A DNA stretch of 64,000 bases. Origin: Acinetobacter sp. S54. GTDB taxonomy: Bacteria; Pseudomonadota; Gammaproteobacteria; Pseudomonadales; Moraxellaceae. Location: NCBI RefSeq assembly GCF_016624945.1, contig NZ_JACVUI010000002.1:62001-126000 (forward strand). Reading direction: 5' to 3'. A program made the position numbers and the translations under genes. Shown here one piece after another: positions 28,453-37,172 of this stretch (its first letter is position 1; every line of letters starts with the position of its first letter). The notes under the pieces are model-generated. The model was not told where the DNA came from and did not search any database. It worked only from the letters and a program-made list of their open reading frames with translations.

Positions 28453-30423
28453 ATGAATCAATCTCATTTGAATAAAAAACTTATTTTTACTGTACTAGCC
28501 ACAACGATGCTGTGTACCCACTTACATGCAAAACCTGCTACTAGTATAACCCAGCAAGCGAATAACTCAGTTTACAACACGCTGCCTTTTAGTGATAAAA
28601 AGGATTTTGAAGATGCTCAACGAGGACTATTACTTAAGCCTGAACATTTAACTATTAAAGATGAAAAAACGGGCAAAGTAATTTGGGATTTAGAGTCATT
28701 TAAACAATATATTAAATTGGAAAATCCAGCACCACCCTCCGTTAATCCAAGCTTATGGAGAAATGCACAACTGAATGTGCAATATGGTTTGTTTGAAGTA
28801 AAACCAGGAATTTATCAAGTTCGTGGTTATGATTTAGCAAATATAACATTTATACGCGGTAAAACAGGTTGGATTATTTTTGACGTTGGTAGCGTAAGTG
28901 AAACAGCTAAAGCAGCTTATGACTTAGTCACAGAAAAATTTGGTAAGCTTCCCATTGTAGCGGTGATGTATAGCCATCCTCATGTCGATCACTATGGTGG
29001 TGTCAAAGGTGTCATTAATGAGGCTGATGTAAAAAGTGGAAAAGTTAAGGTGATTGCACCGGATGGCTTTATGGAACATGCCATTAGTGAAGGCGTCATT
29101 TCTGGTAATGCAATGAGTCGCCGTGCAGTATATATGTATGGCGCATTATTACCACGTAGTGCGGAAGGTAGTGTGGGTGCAGGACTTGGATTAACCAATC
29201 CAGGTGGTACAACCACAATTATTGAACCTAATATTTTAATTAAAAAAACGGGTGAAAAACTAAATGTTGATGGTGTTGAAATGGTTTTCCAAATGACACC
29301 AGGTACGGAAGCACCCGCAGAAATGAATGTATATTTGCCAGCGTTTAAAGCAATGTGGATGGCAGAAAATACAACAGCAACCATGCATAACATTTTAACC
29401 CTACGCGGTGCTCAAGTTCGTGACGCATTAAGTTGGTCAAAATACATTAATGAAACTCGCGAGCTCTATGGCAAAGACATTGATGTAAAGTTTCAAAGCC
29501 ATCACTGGCCAATGTGGGGTAATAAAAACATTGATGACTACCTAGAAAAACAACGTGACTTATATAAATACATTCATGATCAGTCTGTTTATTTAATGAA
29601 TGAAGGGTATACAGGTGAGGAAATTGCAGAGAAAATTAAACTACCATCGAGTTTAGAAAATTTCTGGGAAGGTCGCGGTTATTATGGAACCTTGAAACAT
29701 AATTCGAGAGCTGTCTATCAACGATACATGGGTTGGTACGATGGCAATCCTTCTGATCTAGATGTATTACCCCCTGAAGATGCCGCTAAAAAATATGTAG
29801 AATATATGGGTGGTGAACAACAAGTGATGAACCGAGCAAAGAATGACTTTGCTAAAGGTGAATATCGTTGGTTGGCAATGGTGCTTAAACATGTGGTTTT
29901 TGCGAATCCAAACAACACAGAAGCAAAAAACCTCTTGGCAGATACTTATGAACAATTAGGTTATCAAGCTGAATCAGGTCCTTGGCGTTCAGTTTATTTA
30001 CAAGGTGCTTATGAACTGCGAAATGGTATTCCTAATAGAGAAATTAGTGGTACTGTGAGTCCTGATACCATTCAAGGTATGCAACCTGACTTATTATTTG
30101 ATTATTGGGGCGTTCGTTTAAATGCTGAAAAAGCCCAAGGTAAACGTTTGGCAGTAAACTTTGACTTCCCTGATCTAAAGAAAAACTATACGGTCACGCT
30201 TAGCAACTCTGTGTTGAATTACTCTACTGTTCCTGAGAAAAAAGTGGATGCTACGGTCACACTAAATAAAACAACCTTAAATGCTATCCAGCTAAAACAG
30301 GCAACATGGCAGGATAAAATCAAATCAGGAGAGATTAAAATTAATGGTAATCAGCAAGCGTTGGTTGATCTTGTTGGTTTAATTGATGACTATCCATTCT
30401 GGTTTAACATCGTGACTCCATAA
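28453..30423 (+). CDS. Alkylsulfatase, SdsA1/YjcS metallo-beta-lactamase family
   Basis: This 656-residue periplasmic enzyme hydrolyses primary or secondary alkyl sulfates such as dodecyl sulfate. It has a signal peptide (cut near LHAKP), the binuclear zinc motif SHPHVDHYGG, AEMNVYLPAFKAMWMAEN with further ligands, an alkylsulfatase dimerisation domain (ENFWEGRGYYGTLKHN region) and a C-terminal SCP2-like lipid-binding domain (last 130 residues, TPDTIQGMQPDLLFDYWGVRL-like). It is the second gene of a unit with the SphA-type barrel and has a terminator after it. The pair looks like a module for using surfactant sulfate esters. Confidence 0.92.
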   Translation: MNQSHLNKKLIFTVLATTMLCTHLHAKPATSITQQANNSVYNTLPFSDKKDFEDAQRGLLLKPEHLTIKDEKTGKVIWDLESFKQYIKLENPAPPSVNPSLWRNAQLNVQYGLFEVKPGIYQVRGYDLANITFIRGKTGWIIFDVGSVSETAKAAYDLVTEKFGKLPIVAVMYSHPHVDHYGGVKGVINEADVKSGKVKVIAPDGFMEHAISEGVISGNAMSRRAVYMYGALLPRSAEGSVGAGLGLTNPGGTTTIIEPNILIKKTGEKLNVDGVEMVFQMTPGTEAPAEMNVYLPAFKAMWMAENTTATMHNILTLRGAQVRDALSWSKYINETRELYGKDIDVKFQSHHWPMWGNKNIDDYLEKQRDLYKYIHDQSVYLMNEGYTGEEIAEKIKLPSSLENFWEGRGYYGTLKHNSRAVYQRYMGWYDGNPSDLDVLPPEDAAKKYVEYMGGEQQVMNRAKNDFAKGEYRWLAMVLKHVVFANPNNTEAKNLLADTYEQLGYQAESGPWRSVYLQGAYELRNGIPNREISGTVSPDTIQGMQPDLLFDYWGVRLNAEKAQGKRLAVNFDFPDLKKNYTVTLSNSVLNYSTVPEKKVDATVTLNKTTLNAIQLKQATWQDKIKSGEIKINGNQQALVDLVGLIDDYPFWFNIVTP

Positions 30424-30496
30424 AATGAAGTTAATTCGTTTTAGAAAGGATGCTTTTTTCTATTTAATTCCAAAATAGATTGGCATTTATTTAAAG

Positions 30497-30533
30497 CAAA
30501 CGCCTGATGAATTTCATTAGGCGTTTGTATTTT
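30497..30533 (+). terminator. Terminator of the SphA-alkylsulfatase unit
   Basis: A long stem CAAACGCCTGATGAA / TTTCATTAGGCGTTTG (one G-T pair) is followed by TATTTTA, 74 bases after the alkylsulfatase stop. Confidence 0.85.
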
Positions 30534-30675
30534 ATAAATATAAATCTCTACCGTGCAAAGTTATGTATAAATTTTTGGAAGCCTTGAGCGAAAAATAATT
30601 AACATCAGACATTTTCAGTTATGAATGCTTTTTAGAATAATCACAATGTGCTTACATGAATTTTAGACATTAAAA

Positions 30676-30711
30676 AACCACTTAGGATTAGTACACCTAA
30701 GTGGTTGTTTT
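30676..30711. terminator. Bidirectional terminator beside the tRNA gene
   Basis: An 11-bp perfect stem AACCACTTAGG / CCTAAGTGGTT with a 9-base loop has T runs on both sides. On the minus strand it lies 9 bases beyond the tRNA 3' end and ends that transcript. Confidence 0.9.
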
Positions 30712-30714
30712 ATA

Positions 30715-30791
<77 letters not shown>

Positions 30792-31268
30792 AAATAACGT
30801 AAAACATTGAATAATCAATGATTATAAGCGAAACAAATATTAGCTAACTTGTTCATGAAACACAAGTGCCTCTTAATTTATCCAATATTAAATCGCTTTG
30901 ATTTTACCCGAGTGATTCTATCCGATATAGATCATTCGAGTAAAGTTAAGATCCTGATTTTTGATCATTAAACCTTCAATTAAAACAATAATGTAATTCT
31001 TACAATAGGCTGTGCCTCCCCTCAGTTTGCTCATCATCAATCAATAAACAAAATAATAATGATTTTCATATACTTGTGTTTCTAATTTTTACAAAAGTCA
31101 CTCTTATCTCTTCTTTTTATTTACTCCGCATTTAACAACAATAGTGAGTAAGAAATGTTTCATGTCATTTCTGATTTTTGGCTTAATAAAAAAGATTCAA
31201 TTACATTTTGAGTACCACACAGCTATTAAAATTTATATATTTGATTCAATAAGTTGAGGAACATACCC
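30792..31268. other. Intergenic region before the ferritin-like gene
   Basis: About 480 AT-rich bases between the tRNA and the ferritin-like gene. It holds a weak Fur-box-like sequence (listed separately). I see no ORF worth calling. Confidence 0.5.
31052..31070. promoter_or_regulatory. Weak Fur-box-like site
   Basis: AATAATAATGATTTTCATA matches 12 of 19 positions of the classical Fur consensus built of NAT repeats. It lies about 200 bases before the ferritin-like gene. The score is marginal and the AT-rich background makes chance matches likely. Confidence 0.25.
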
Positions 31269-31799
31269 ATGTCTAATGTAGAATTTACAGATGTTGCCAC
31301 TTTACGTCAAAGAGCACGTCAACATGTAGAAGAAGGTGCGGTAACTGAGGGTTATTCAGCAGATCGCGAAGAAATTCTTAAATTACTCAATGAAGCACTG
31401 GCGACTGAATTAATTTGTGTTCTACGCTACAAACGTCATTACTTTATGGCCCAAGGAGTTAAAGCATCTGTAGCTGCTGCCGAGTTTTTAGAGCATGCTA
31501 CTCAGGAAGCTACACATGCAGATAATCTTGCAGAACGAATTGTGCAATTAGGTGGAGAGCCCAACTTTAGCCCCCGAGGTTTGGAAGAGCGTTCCCATGC
31601 TGAGTATGTAGAAGGCAGAACCCTCAAAGAAATGGTAACTGAAGATCTAGTTGCTGAACGTATCGCGATCGACTCTTATCGTGAAATTATTCAATATATT
31701 GGCGATAAAGATCCAACTACCCGTCGTATTCTTGAAGATATCTTAGCTCAGGAAGAAGAACATGCCGATGATATGGCTGATATTTTAAGTGATCTTTAG
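31269..31799 (+). CDS. Ferritin-like / bacterioferritin-type iron protein
   Basis: This 176-residue four-helix protein has the diiron ligands of the ferritin superfamily: an early Glu in LNEALATELICVLRYKRHYF, the ExxH in FLEHATQEATHADNLAERI, and the second pair in LEDILAQEEEHADDMADIL. It may store iron or protect against peroxide in the cytoplasm; the 16-residue lead before helix 1 is longer than in bacterioferritin. The start MSNVEFTD has TTGAGGA upstream. It is followed by its own terminator and then by a TonB-dependent siderophore receptor, a plausible iron neighbourhood. Confidence 0.87.
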   Translation: MSNVEFTDVATLRQRARQHVEEGAVTEGYSADREEILKLLNEALATELICVLRYKRHYFMAQGVKASVAAAEFLEHATQEATHADNLAERIVQLGGEPNFSPRGLEERSHAEYVEGRTLKEMVTEDLVAERIAIDSYREIIQYIGDKDPTTRRILEDILAQEEEHADDMADILSDL

Positions 31800-31855
31800 T
31801 CAGCTAGTTTGTTTAAATTATCCAAATCCACCTAAAAAATAGATTCATCTCTTTC

Positions 31856-31908
31856 AAAACCAAAGCACGGCAGCATTTCATCTATTGCGATGTGTTTTGG
31901 TTTTTTAT
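31856..31908 (+). terminator. Terminator of the ferritin-like gene
   Basis: A 13-bp stem AAAACCAAAGCAC / GTGTTTTGGTTTT (one G-T pair) with a long loop is followed by TT, then ATAT. Confidence 0.8.
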
Positions 31909-32112
31909 ATAAGTCTACTGTACATCTGATATTATTTATTAAATATATACAATGTTGATGATTTATTTAGTTTATTTATACATTAAAAACTATCTTTATG
32001 CCATTTTTATCTTATTGATTTAATAACGCTTAGTGTTAAAATTTAATTTGAAATTTCAACAAAACCATGGATTATCAATAATATATACTCTTGAATATAC
32101 TTTACAAATAAA

Positions 32113-32131
32113 GATAATAAGAATCACTCTT
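32113..32131. promoter_or_regulatory. Probable Fur box before the siderophore receptor
   Basis: GATAATAAGAATCACTCTT agrees with the classical 19-base Fur consensus at 14 positions, including GATAAT and AATCA. It ends 24 bases before the receptor start codon, so bound Fur with iron would block transcription or early elongation. This fits the expected iron-repressed control of TonB receptors. Confidence 0.55.
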
Positions 32132-32155
32132 AACTCTCCTTTTTTGAACATTTAA

Positions 32156-34324
32156 ATGCGAAAATATGCTTTAAACTATTCTATTTTATTAATTTTATTT
32201 TCTTTCCCATCAACATCATTAATAGCAGCCACACCTAATACGCCTATAGATGATACGAACTCGGATGTCTTACCTGTTATTTCTCTCAAAGCGAATGCAA
32301 TAGATACTCAAATGGTAGCGACTTATGCTCATTCTGCTTTGAAATCTAATGCCTCAATTTTTGAAACTGCTCAATCTGTGAGTGTAATTACACGCGAACA
32401 ATTAGATCAGAGACAAGCAACGACCCTTGCAGATGCAATCACTGGAGTAGCAGGTGTAAGTGCAGGTTATCTTGGTCGTCGAGGTTGGGATGATTTCTTT
32501 ATACGAGGGCAAAACTCATCGGATCAAATTTTTATTGATGGTTTAAAACAAAGTCAATCTGCATCTGAAGGCGTCGCTGTTGAACTTTCTGGTATGGAGC
32601 AGGTGCAAATTATTAAGGGCCCCGCTTCCGTAAATTTTGGTTTGGTACAACCAGGAGGTATGGTCAATTTAGTCACCAAGCGGCCACAAGCGCAAACTTT
32701 CGCAAATGCAGCACTGACTTATGGAAGCTACGATCTTAAACAAGCAACGTTTGATATGAACTATGCGCCAAATCAGACAGAAAAAGGAGCTTTCCGTCTA
32801 ACGGGTCGTATTGCAGATCAAAATGATCCCACTGATTATGTCTATTTTAAAAATTTTTATATCTCCCCTTCCTATAACTTTGATTTGGGAGATAATGCCG
32901 ATTTATCTGTTATTGCAAGTTATCAGCATCGTGAATATATGCGTCAACAAGGCCTACCAGTCATTGGAACATTAAAATATAACCCCAATGGTTCAATTAA
33001 CCGTGACTTATATATTGGTGAACCTGAATTTGGAGATTATGAGGGAGATGTTTACCGAACAGGCTGGACATATAATTATGCTTTTGATAATGGCTGGAGG
33101 TTTACTCAAAATGCAGCCATACAAAAACTGCAATCAACTGGCCGGGTTATTTTTACTCAAACAGGATCCACATTTTGGGTAGCAAATACTCCTGCCTATA
33201 CTACGCTGAATCGTAGTAATAACGGCCGTTATCAGACACATGACATTACAACCTATTCAATTGATAACAGTATGCAACGTCGTTTCAATTTATGGAATTT
33301 GGATCATGATCTTAATATCGGTATAGATGCCATGCAAACCAAAGATGATTATGTCAATGATCGATACACCACAGGAAATCTAAACGTATATCAGCCAATC
33401 TACGGTCAGACCGTAAGCTATGTTAAGAACAATAGTACCGAAGATATTAATCGACTCCGCTATATCGGCTTTTATATTCGTGATCGCATTGATCTTACCG
33501 ATAAAATAATTTTAAGTTTAGCAGGTCGTCAGGATTGGGCTCAAACTTCTACTCAAAACATTTCTAAAAATGGTATCACTAACAAATTAGAACAAGTGCA
33601 AAACGTTGATCAGAAATTTACTGGAAATGTCGGTTTACTCTATAACATCAATGACATGATTGCTCCGTATGCAAGTTATGCAACTTCATTTTTACCAAAC
33701 ACCCGAACAAATGTATTCGGTCATATTCTTGCTCCAGAAACGGGCAAACAAGTCGAATTGGGTGTTAAGCTACAAAGTATAGATCAACGTATTCAAGCAA
33801 GTATTGCGTTATATGATTTACGCCGTCAAAACGTTGCCACCGCTGATCCTAATAATTCTGGTTCTTATGTTTTAAATGGTGAACAGCAAACCCGAGGTAT
33901 AGAAACAGAAATTAATGCTTATTTATCAGATCGCTTAAAACTATCTGCAAGTTATAGTCATCTATTTGATGCCAAAATTACAAAAGATACCCTGCTCAGT
34001 AATATTGGTTTGGCTCTGAATAATGTTCCGCAGAATACTTATAGCCTGAGTTCTCGCTATTATCTTACTGAAAATGATTCTGGTTGGTATGTAGGCGGCG
34101 GGATTCGTGGTGAAAGCTCAAAATCATATAACGGTCTGGATGTACATACACCATCATATTTGCTTTATGATGCAGAAACTGGTTATGAGGCGGCACTTTG
34201 GGGAGCACAACTATCCATCAAAAATTTATTTGATAAAGATTACTATGCAGGCTTACTGAATACCAATATGGTTACGCTTGGCAACCCAAGACAAATTAAT
34301 TTTACAGTAAAATTTAAATACTAA
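32156..34324 (+). CDS. TonB-dependent siderophore receptor
   Basis: This 722-residue outer-membrane receptor has a signal peptide (cut after STSLIAA), a plug domain (VITREQLDQRQATTLADAIT to MVNLVTKRPQ with GGMVNLVTKRP) and a 22-strand barrel ending in FTVKFKY. It belongs to the FhuA/FoxA/FpvA-like siderophore branch and imports ferric siderophores with TonB energy. No N-terminal signalling (STN) domain is visible, so cell-surface signalling to a sigma factor is not expected. A probable Fur box precedes it. The exact siderophore, possibly a hydroxamate, is not readable. Confidence 0.92.
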   Translation: MRKYALNYSILLILFSFPSTSLIAATPNTPIDDTNSDVLPVISLKANAIDTQMVATYAHSALKSNASIFETAQSVSVITREQLDQRQATTLADAITGVAGVSAGYLGRRGWDDFFIRGQNSSDQIFIDGLKQSQSASEGVAVELSGMEQVQIIKGPASVNFGLVQPGGMVNLVTKRPQAQTFANAALTYGSYDLKQATFDMNYAPNQTEKGAFRLTGRIADQNDPTDYVYFKNFYISPSYNFDLGDNADLSVIASYQHREYMRQQGLPVIGTLKYNPNGSINRDLYIGEPEFGDYEGDVYRTGWTYNYAFDNGWRFTQNAAIQKLQSTGRVIFTQTGSTFWVANTPAYTTLNRSNNGRYQTHDITTYSIDNSMQRRFNLWNLDHDLNIGIDAMQTKDDYVNDRYTTGNLNVYQPIYGQTVSYVKNNSTEDINRLRYIGFYIRDRIDLTDKIILSLAGRQDWAQTSTQNISKNGITNKLEQVQNVDQKFTGNVGLLYNINDMIAPYASYATSFLPNTRTNVFGHILAPETGKQVELGVKLQSIDQRIQASIALYDLRRQNVATADPNNSGSYVLNGEQQTRGIETEINAYLSDRLKLSASYSHLFDAKITKDTLLSNIGLALNNVPQNTYSLSSRYYLTENDSGWYVGGGIRGESSKSYNGLDVHTPSYLLYDAETGYEAALWGAQLSIKNLFDKDYYAGLLNTNMVTLGNPRQINFTVKFKY

Positions 34325-34365
34325 AATATTTCGTTAATTTTTTTAAATCATTAACTTGATGCTTT

Positions 34366-34386
34366 TAAGGCGCTCTATGCGCCTTA
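34366..34386 (+). terminator. Hairpin after the siderophore receptor
   Basis: A stem TAAGGCGC / GCGCCTTA with a 5-base loop lies 42 bases after the receptor stop. There is no long T run, so its efficiency is uncertain. Immediately after it is the stop of the minus-strand small membrane protein gene. Confidence 0.55.
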
Positions 34387-34387
34387 T

Positions 34388-34513
34388 CTATACGTTTTCA
34401 CTGGTCTTATTCTGCTTTCGATGTTTACGTGACTCAAAATAAAACTCTAACCCACTCCAAATGCAAATAATACAAAATACGCAACTTGCGACAATTATTA
34501 AACTCATCCACAT
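34388..34513 (-). CDS. Small membrane protein (41 aa)
   Basis: A minus-strand frame of 42 codons starts MWMSLIIVASCVFCIICIWS, giving one N-terminal membrane helix (about residues 3-22), followed by a charged tail FESRKHRKQNKTSENV. AAGGA lies 8 bases before the ATG, a strong ribosome site, and the frame is closed by TAG just beside the receptor terminator. The positive-inside tail predicts the C-terminus in the cytoplasm. Single-pass proteins of this size often regulate larger membrane complexes. The function is unknown. Confidence 0.65.
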   Translation of the reverse strand: MWMSLIIVASCVFCIICIWSGLEFYFESRKHRKQNKTSENV

Positions 34514-34660
34514 TAAAACGTCCTTATTTTAATTGGTTGAAAATATTTATAAATCAATCCTAGATACGACTAAAGTCTAATCTGTTTTTTTAGCATCGGA
34601 ATGGCATTTTTGTTCTTTTTTTAAACTTTATTTATATCATTTTATATTTTTTATAAATTA

Positions 34661-34687
34661 AAAATGGCGCATATTTGCGCCATTTTT
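34661..34687. terminator. Bidirectional terminator after the Gln/Asn-rich gene
   Basis: A perfect 10-bp stem AAAATGGCGC / GCGCCATTTT with a 5- to 6-base loop has T or A runs on both sides. On the minus strand it ends the small Q/N-rich gene 34 bases downstream of its stop. Confidence 0.85.
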
Positions 34688-34720
34688 CCTTTTAACAATT
34701 AGAATATTGAAGACGATATT

Positions 34721-34882
34721 CTAACGTTGTTGCTGATTAGGTTGCTTTTGCTGGTTTTTTTGTTGATTCGGATTTTGCTGTTCTTGCTGGCGTTGTTGGT
34801 CAGACTGTTGGTTATGTTGAGGTTGTTTAGACTGATTCGATTGCTGATCTTGCGATTGACCTTGTTGACGTTGATTAGACAT
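34721..34882 (-). CDS. Small Gln/Asn-rich hydrophilic protein (53 aa)
   Basis: The frame starts MSNQRQQGQSQDQQSNQSKQ and ends NQQQR; about half of its 53 residues are Gln and a further sixth Asn. It is basic, has no hydrophobic residue except the initial Met and is certainly unfolded in isolation. GAGGA lies 7 bases upstream of the ATG, and a strong terminator lies downstream, so this is a real transcription unit. The opposite strand reads as a long leucine-rich frame, which is only its shadow (CAA read as TTG). The low complexity suggests a stress or condensate-type protein, but the function is unknown. Confidence 0.72.
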   Translation of the reverse strand: MSNQRQQGQSQDQQSNQSKQPQHNQQSDQQRQQEQQNPNQQKNQQKQPNQQQR

Positions 34883-35245
34883 AACAATGTTCCTCATTTT
34901 TGCTTTTTAAATCACCTTAGTCATTTAGAAGTTGAGTTAAAACCCTAAGATGTACGTTCATGCTAGACCATAACTTCCGTTTACAGTAATTCGGTCTGTA
35001 AAATTGTTTAAAGTTATGTAAGACTCGAAAAATCGATGCTTAAGATATTTTTTTTGAACAAGAGTAGCTTAGCATATTCTGATTTAGTGGCCTGAGAAAA
35101 TGGCTCACCTAATGTCACTTATACTTACTTAAACTTACGTCATCATTTGGTCTAAAATTTTATACATTCGTATAAAAACAGCTTTTGCTTCTTGTTTTTT
35201 CAATAAAGCTCCCTAAACTATGCCGATCTTTAGAGGATGTTCATC
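34883..35245. other. Intergenic region before the acyltransferase gene
   Basis: About 360 AT-rich bases. A short palindrome TTTATAC-ATTC-GTATAAA lies at 35159-35176, about 70 bases before the acyltransferase start, and could be an operator or just promoter sequence. No ORF is seen. Confidence 0.4.
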
Positions 35246-35806
35246 ATGAAAAAGCAACTTGCCAAGTCTATTTTTAAGCTTTCTGGCTGGTCATATCACA
35301 TCGAACCCAATACTTTGGAAAATAAACAAGTCATTATTGGATTTGAACATACCTCTAATATGGATGCCGTACTTTCACTCGCTCTTTTTGAAATTTTAGA
35401 TATTAAAATCCACACACTGATCAAAAAAGAACTTTTTAAAGGCCCACTCAAACTTCTATTAGAAAAAATTGGGGGGATCCCAGTAGATCGAAAAGCAAAT
35501 AAAGATATCGTCTCACAAATGGTCGAATTATTTGCAGAGCATCAAAGTTTTAATCTTGTTATCGCCCCAGAAGCAACTCGTGCAAAAAATGGCGAAACAC
35601 GTAAACCTATTCGTACCGGATTTTGGCATATTGCAAAAGCAGCCAATGTCCCGATTGTACTGATGTATGCCAATGCCAAAACAAAAAAAGGAGGAATTTC
35701 AGGAAAAATTTATCCTTCTGATCTGAATCAGGATTTGATGATGATCCAGAAGCTTTATAAAGAAAAAGTAGGGCTGGATATTTATATTCCTGAAATAAAA
35801 GATTAA
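35246..35806 (+). CDS. 1-acyl-glycerol-3-phosphate acyltransferase-like protein (PlsC family)
   Basis: This 186-residue protein has the HxxxxD acyltransferase motif (GFEHTSNMDAV), GGIPVDRKAN and IAPEATRAKNGE, the LPLAT/PlsC signature series. It is shorter than canonical PlsC (about 240 residues) and has no clear N-terminal membrane helix, so it may act on soluble or peripheral substrates. ATG 35246 is chosen because GAGGA lies 8 bases before it; an ATG three codons upstream overlaps that site. Confidence 0.85.
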   Translation: MKKQLAKSIFKLSGWSYHIEPNTLENKQVIIGFEHTSNMDAVLSLALFEILDIKIHTLIKKELFKGPLKLLLEKIGGIPVDRKANKDIVSQMVELFAEHQSFNLVIAPEATRAKNGETRKPIRTGFWHIAKAANVPIVLMYANAKTKKGGISGKIYPSDLNQDLMMIQKLYKEKVGLDIYIPEIKD

Positions 35807-35917
35807 GGTTTGTTGATTTTTCAAAAGGTAGCCTCTTTCTCCTAAAAATAGGCTTATGATAGAATCTGCACAATTTGATCTGGTACTTATACCAATCCTT
35901 AAGGAGCATATTGCAAC

Positions 35918-36667
35918 ATGGCAGGTCATTCCAAATGGGCAAACACCAAGCATCGTAAAGCAAAACAAGATGCAAGCCGTGCTAAAGTTTTTACCAAATA
36001 TATTCGTGAAATTGTAACCGCAGCAAAATTAGGCGGCGGCGATGCAGCGAGTAACCCGCGTTTACGTGCTGTGGTTGAAAAAGCATTGTCAGTTAATATG
36101 ACCCGTGATGCTATTAACCGTGCGATTCAACGGGGTGCTGGTGGTGAAGATAATGATGATCTGAATGAAGTGACATATGAAGGTTATGGTGTCGGCGGTG
36201 TTGCCGTTCTAGTTGAAACTATGACAGATAACCTAAATCGGACTGTACCCGATGTTCGTCATTGCTTTAGTAAAACCAATGGCAACCTGGGAACCAATGG
36301 TTCAGTATCTTATCTGTTCACTAAACGCGGTGAAATTACCTTTGAAGATGTGTCTTTAGAAGACAAGATCATGGACGTCGCGTTAGAAGCTGGTGCAGAT
36401 GATATCGAAATAGAAGAAGATGGCATTTTAGTCATTACCTCACCTGAAAGTTTTGGTGACGTACAAGATGCACTAACAGCAGCAGGTTTAAAATCTGATA
36501 ATGCTGAAGTAGTTATGAGTCCATCGACCAAAGCTGAAATCACAGATATTGAACAAGCAAAACAAATCCTGAAAATGATTGATATGCTGGAAGATCTGGA
36601 TGATGTCCAAAATGTTTATACCAATGTTGAATTTTCTGATGATGTATTAGCGCAACTTGATGCTTAA
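35918..36667 (+). CDS. yebC: YebC/PmpR-family protein
   Basis: This 249-residue protein opens with [20 protein letters not shown], the family hallmark, and shows [17 protein letters not shown] and [12 protein letters not shown]. Members have been described as DNA-binding regulators (PmpR) and more recently as factors that relieve ribosome stalling at proline stretches. AAGGAG lies 12 bases upstream. It is the last recognisable core gene before the accessory region. Confidence 0.95.
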   Translation: MAGHSKWANTKHRKAKQDASRAKVFTKYIREIVTAAKLGGGDAASNPRLRAVVEKALSVNMTRDAINRAIQRGAGGEDNDDLNEVTYEGYGVGGVAVLVETMTDNLNRTVPDVRHCFSKTNGNLGTNGSVSYLFTKRGEITFEDVSLEDKIMDVALEAGADDIEIEEDGILVITSPESFGDVQDALTAAGLKSDNAEVVMSPSTKAEITDIEQAKQILKMIDMLEDLDDVQNVYTNVEFSDDVLAQLDA

Positions 36668-36686
36668 TCTTATCGGAGAAATAAAG

Positions 36687-36710
36687 AACGCGCTTTATGC
36701 GCGTTTTTTC
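36687..36710 (+). terminator. Rho-independent terminator of yebC
   Basis: A stem AACGCGC / GCGCGTT with a 5-base loop is followed by TTTTCTTT. Confidence 0.9.
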
Positions 36711-36844
36711 TTTATAGATTTCAGTAACTTAAATTAAATATTTGCAATTTTGTTGCACTAGAACTTTAATGCTGCATTAAATTTTAATTGAATTTTTCAA
36801 AGCGTATTAAACAGATTCTTAAATTAATTTAGATTGCTACATAG

Positions 36845-36976
36845 TCATTTTGACCATGCAGCTCTAGATAGGTTTATTTCATTACTTTGAGTTATTGGGC
36901 TTGAAACATTAGAAGAGCTATTTTCCCCACACCCTACAAGACTAAGCATTAAAGCTAATAAAATTATCTTTTTCAT
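36845..36976 (-). CDS. Small lipoprotein (43 aa)
   Basis: A 44-codon minus-strand frame reads MKKIILLALMLSLVGCGENS, a complete lipoprotein signal with lipobox LVGC, so Cys16 would be acylated and the mature peptide has only 28 residues. AAGGAAACTAC before the ATG is a good ribosome site. The size and layout resemble entericidins and colicin lysis lipoproteins, but the mature sequence (ENSSSNVSSPITQSNEINLS) has no recognised similarity. It could also be the truncated start of a longer lipoprotein. It is divergent from the unrecognised gene at 37173. Confidence 0.62.
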   Translation of the reverse strand: MKKIILLALMLSLVGCGENSSSNVSSPITQSNEINLSRAAWSK

Positions 36977-37172
36977 GTAGTTTCCTTTTGTCTTAAAAAT
37001 TTTATTTTATTTTTTAGTAAAAATATAGTCGAGATAATTCATTGTATTTTCAGATTTTGTGATCGGTTTCCTAATTTTATTTCTTTAAATACCCAATTTC
37101 AGTGATACTAATAAAAACTATAACTTTGTAATTTTAAATCTCAATATAAATCCTTAATAAGGGAACTCTAAA

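Noticed and set aside
34727..34948. Leucine-rich plus-strand frame that looks like a membrane protein
   Set aside because: It is the antisense of the Gln/Asn-rich gene (CAA reads as TTG); it has no ribosome site and lies across the gene's own promoter region.
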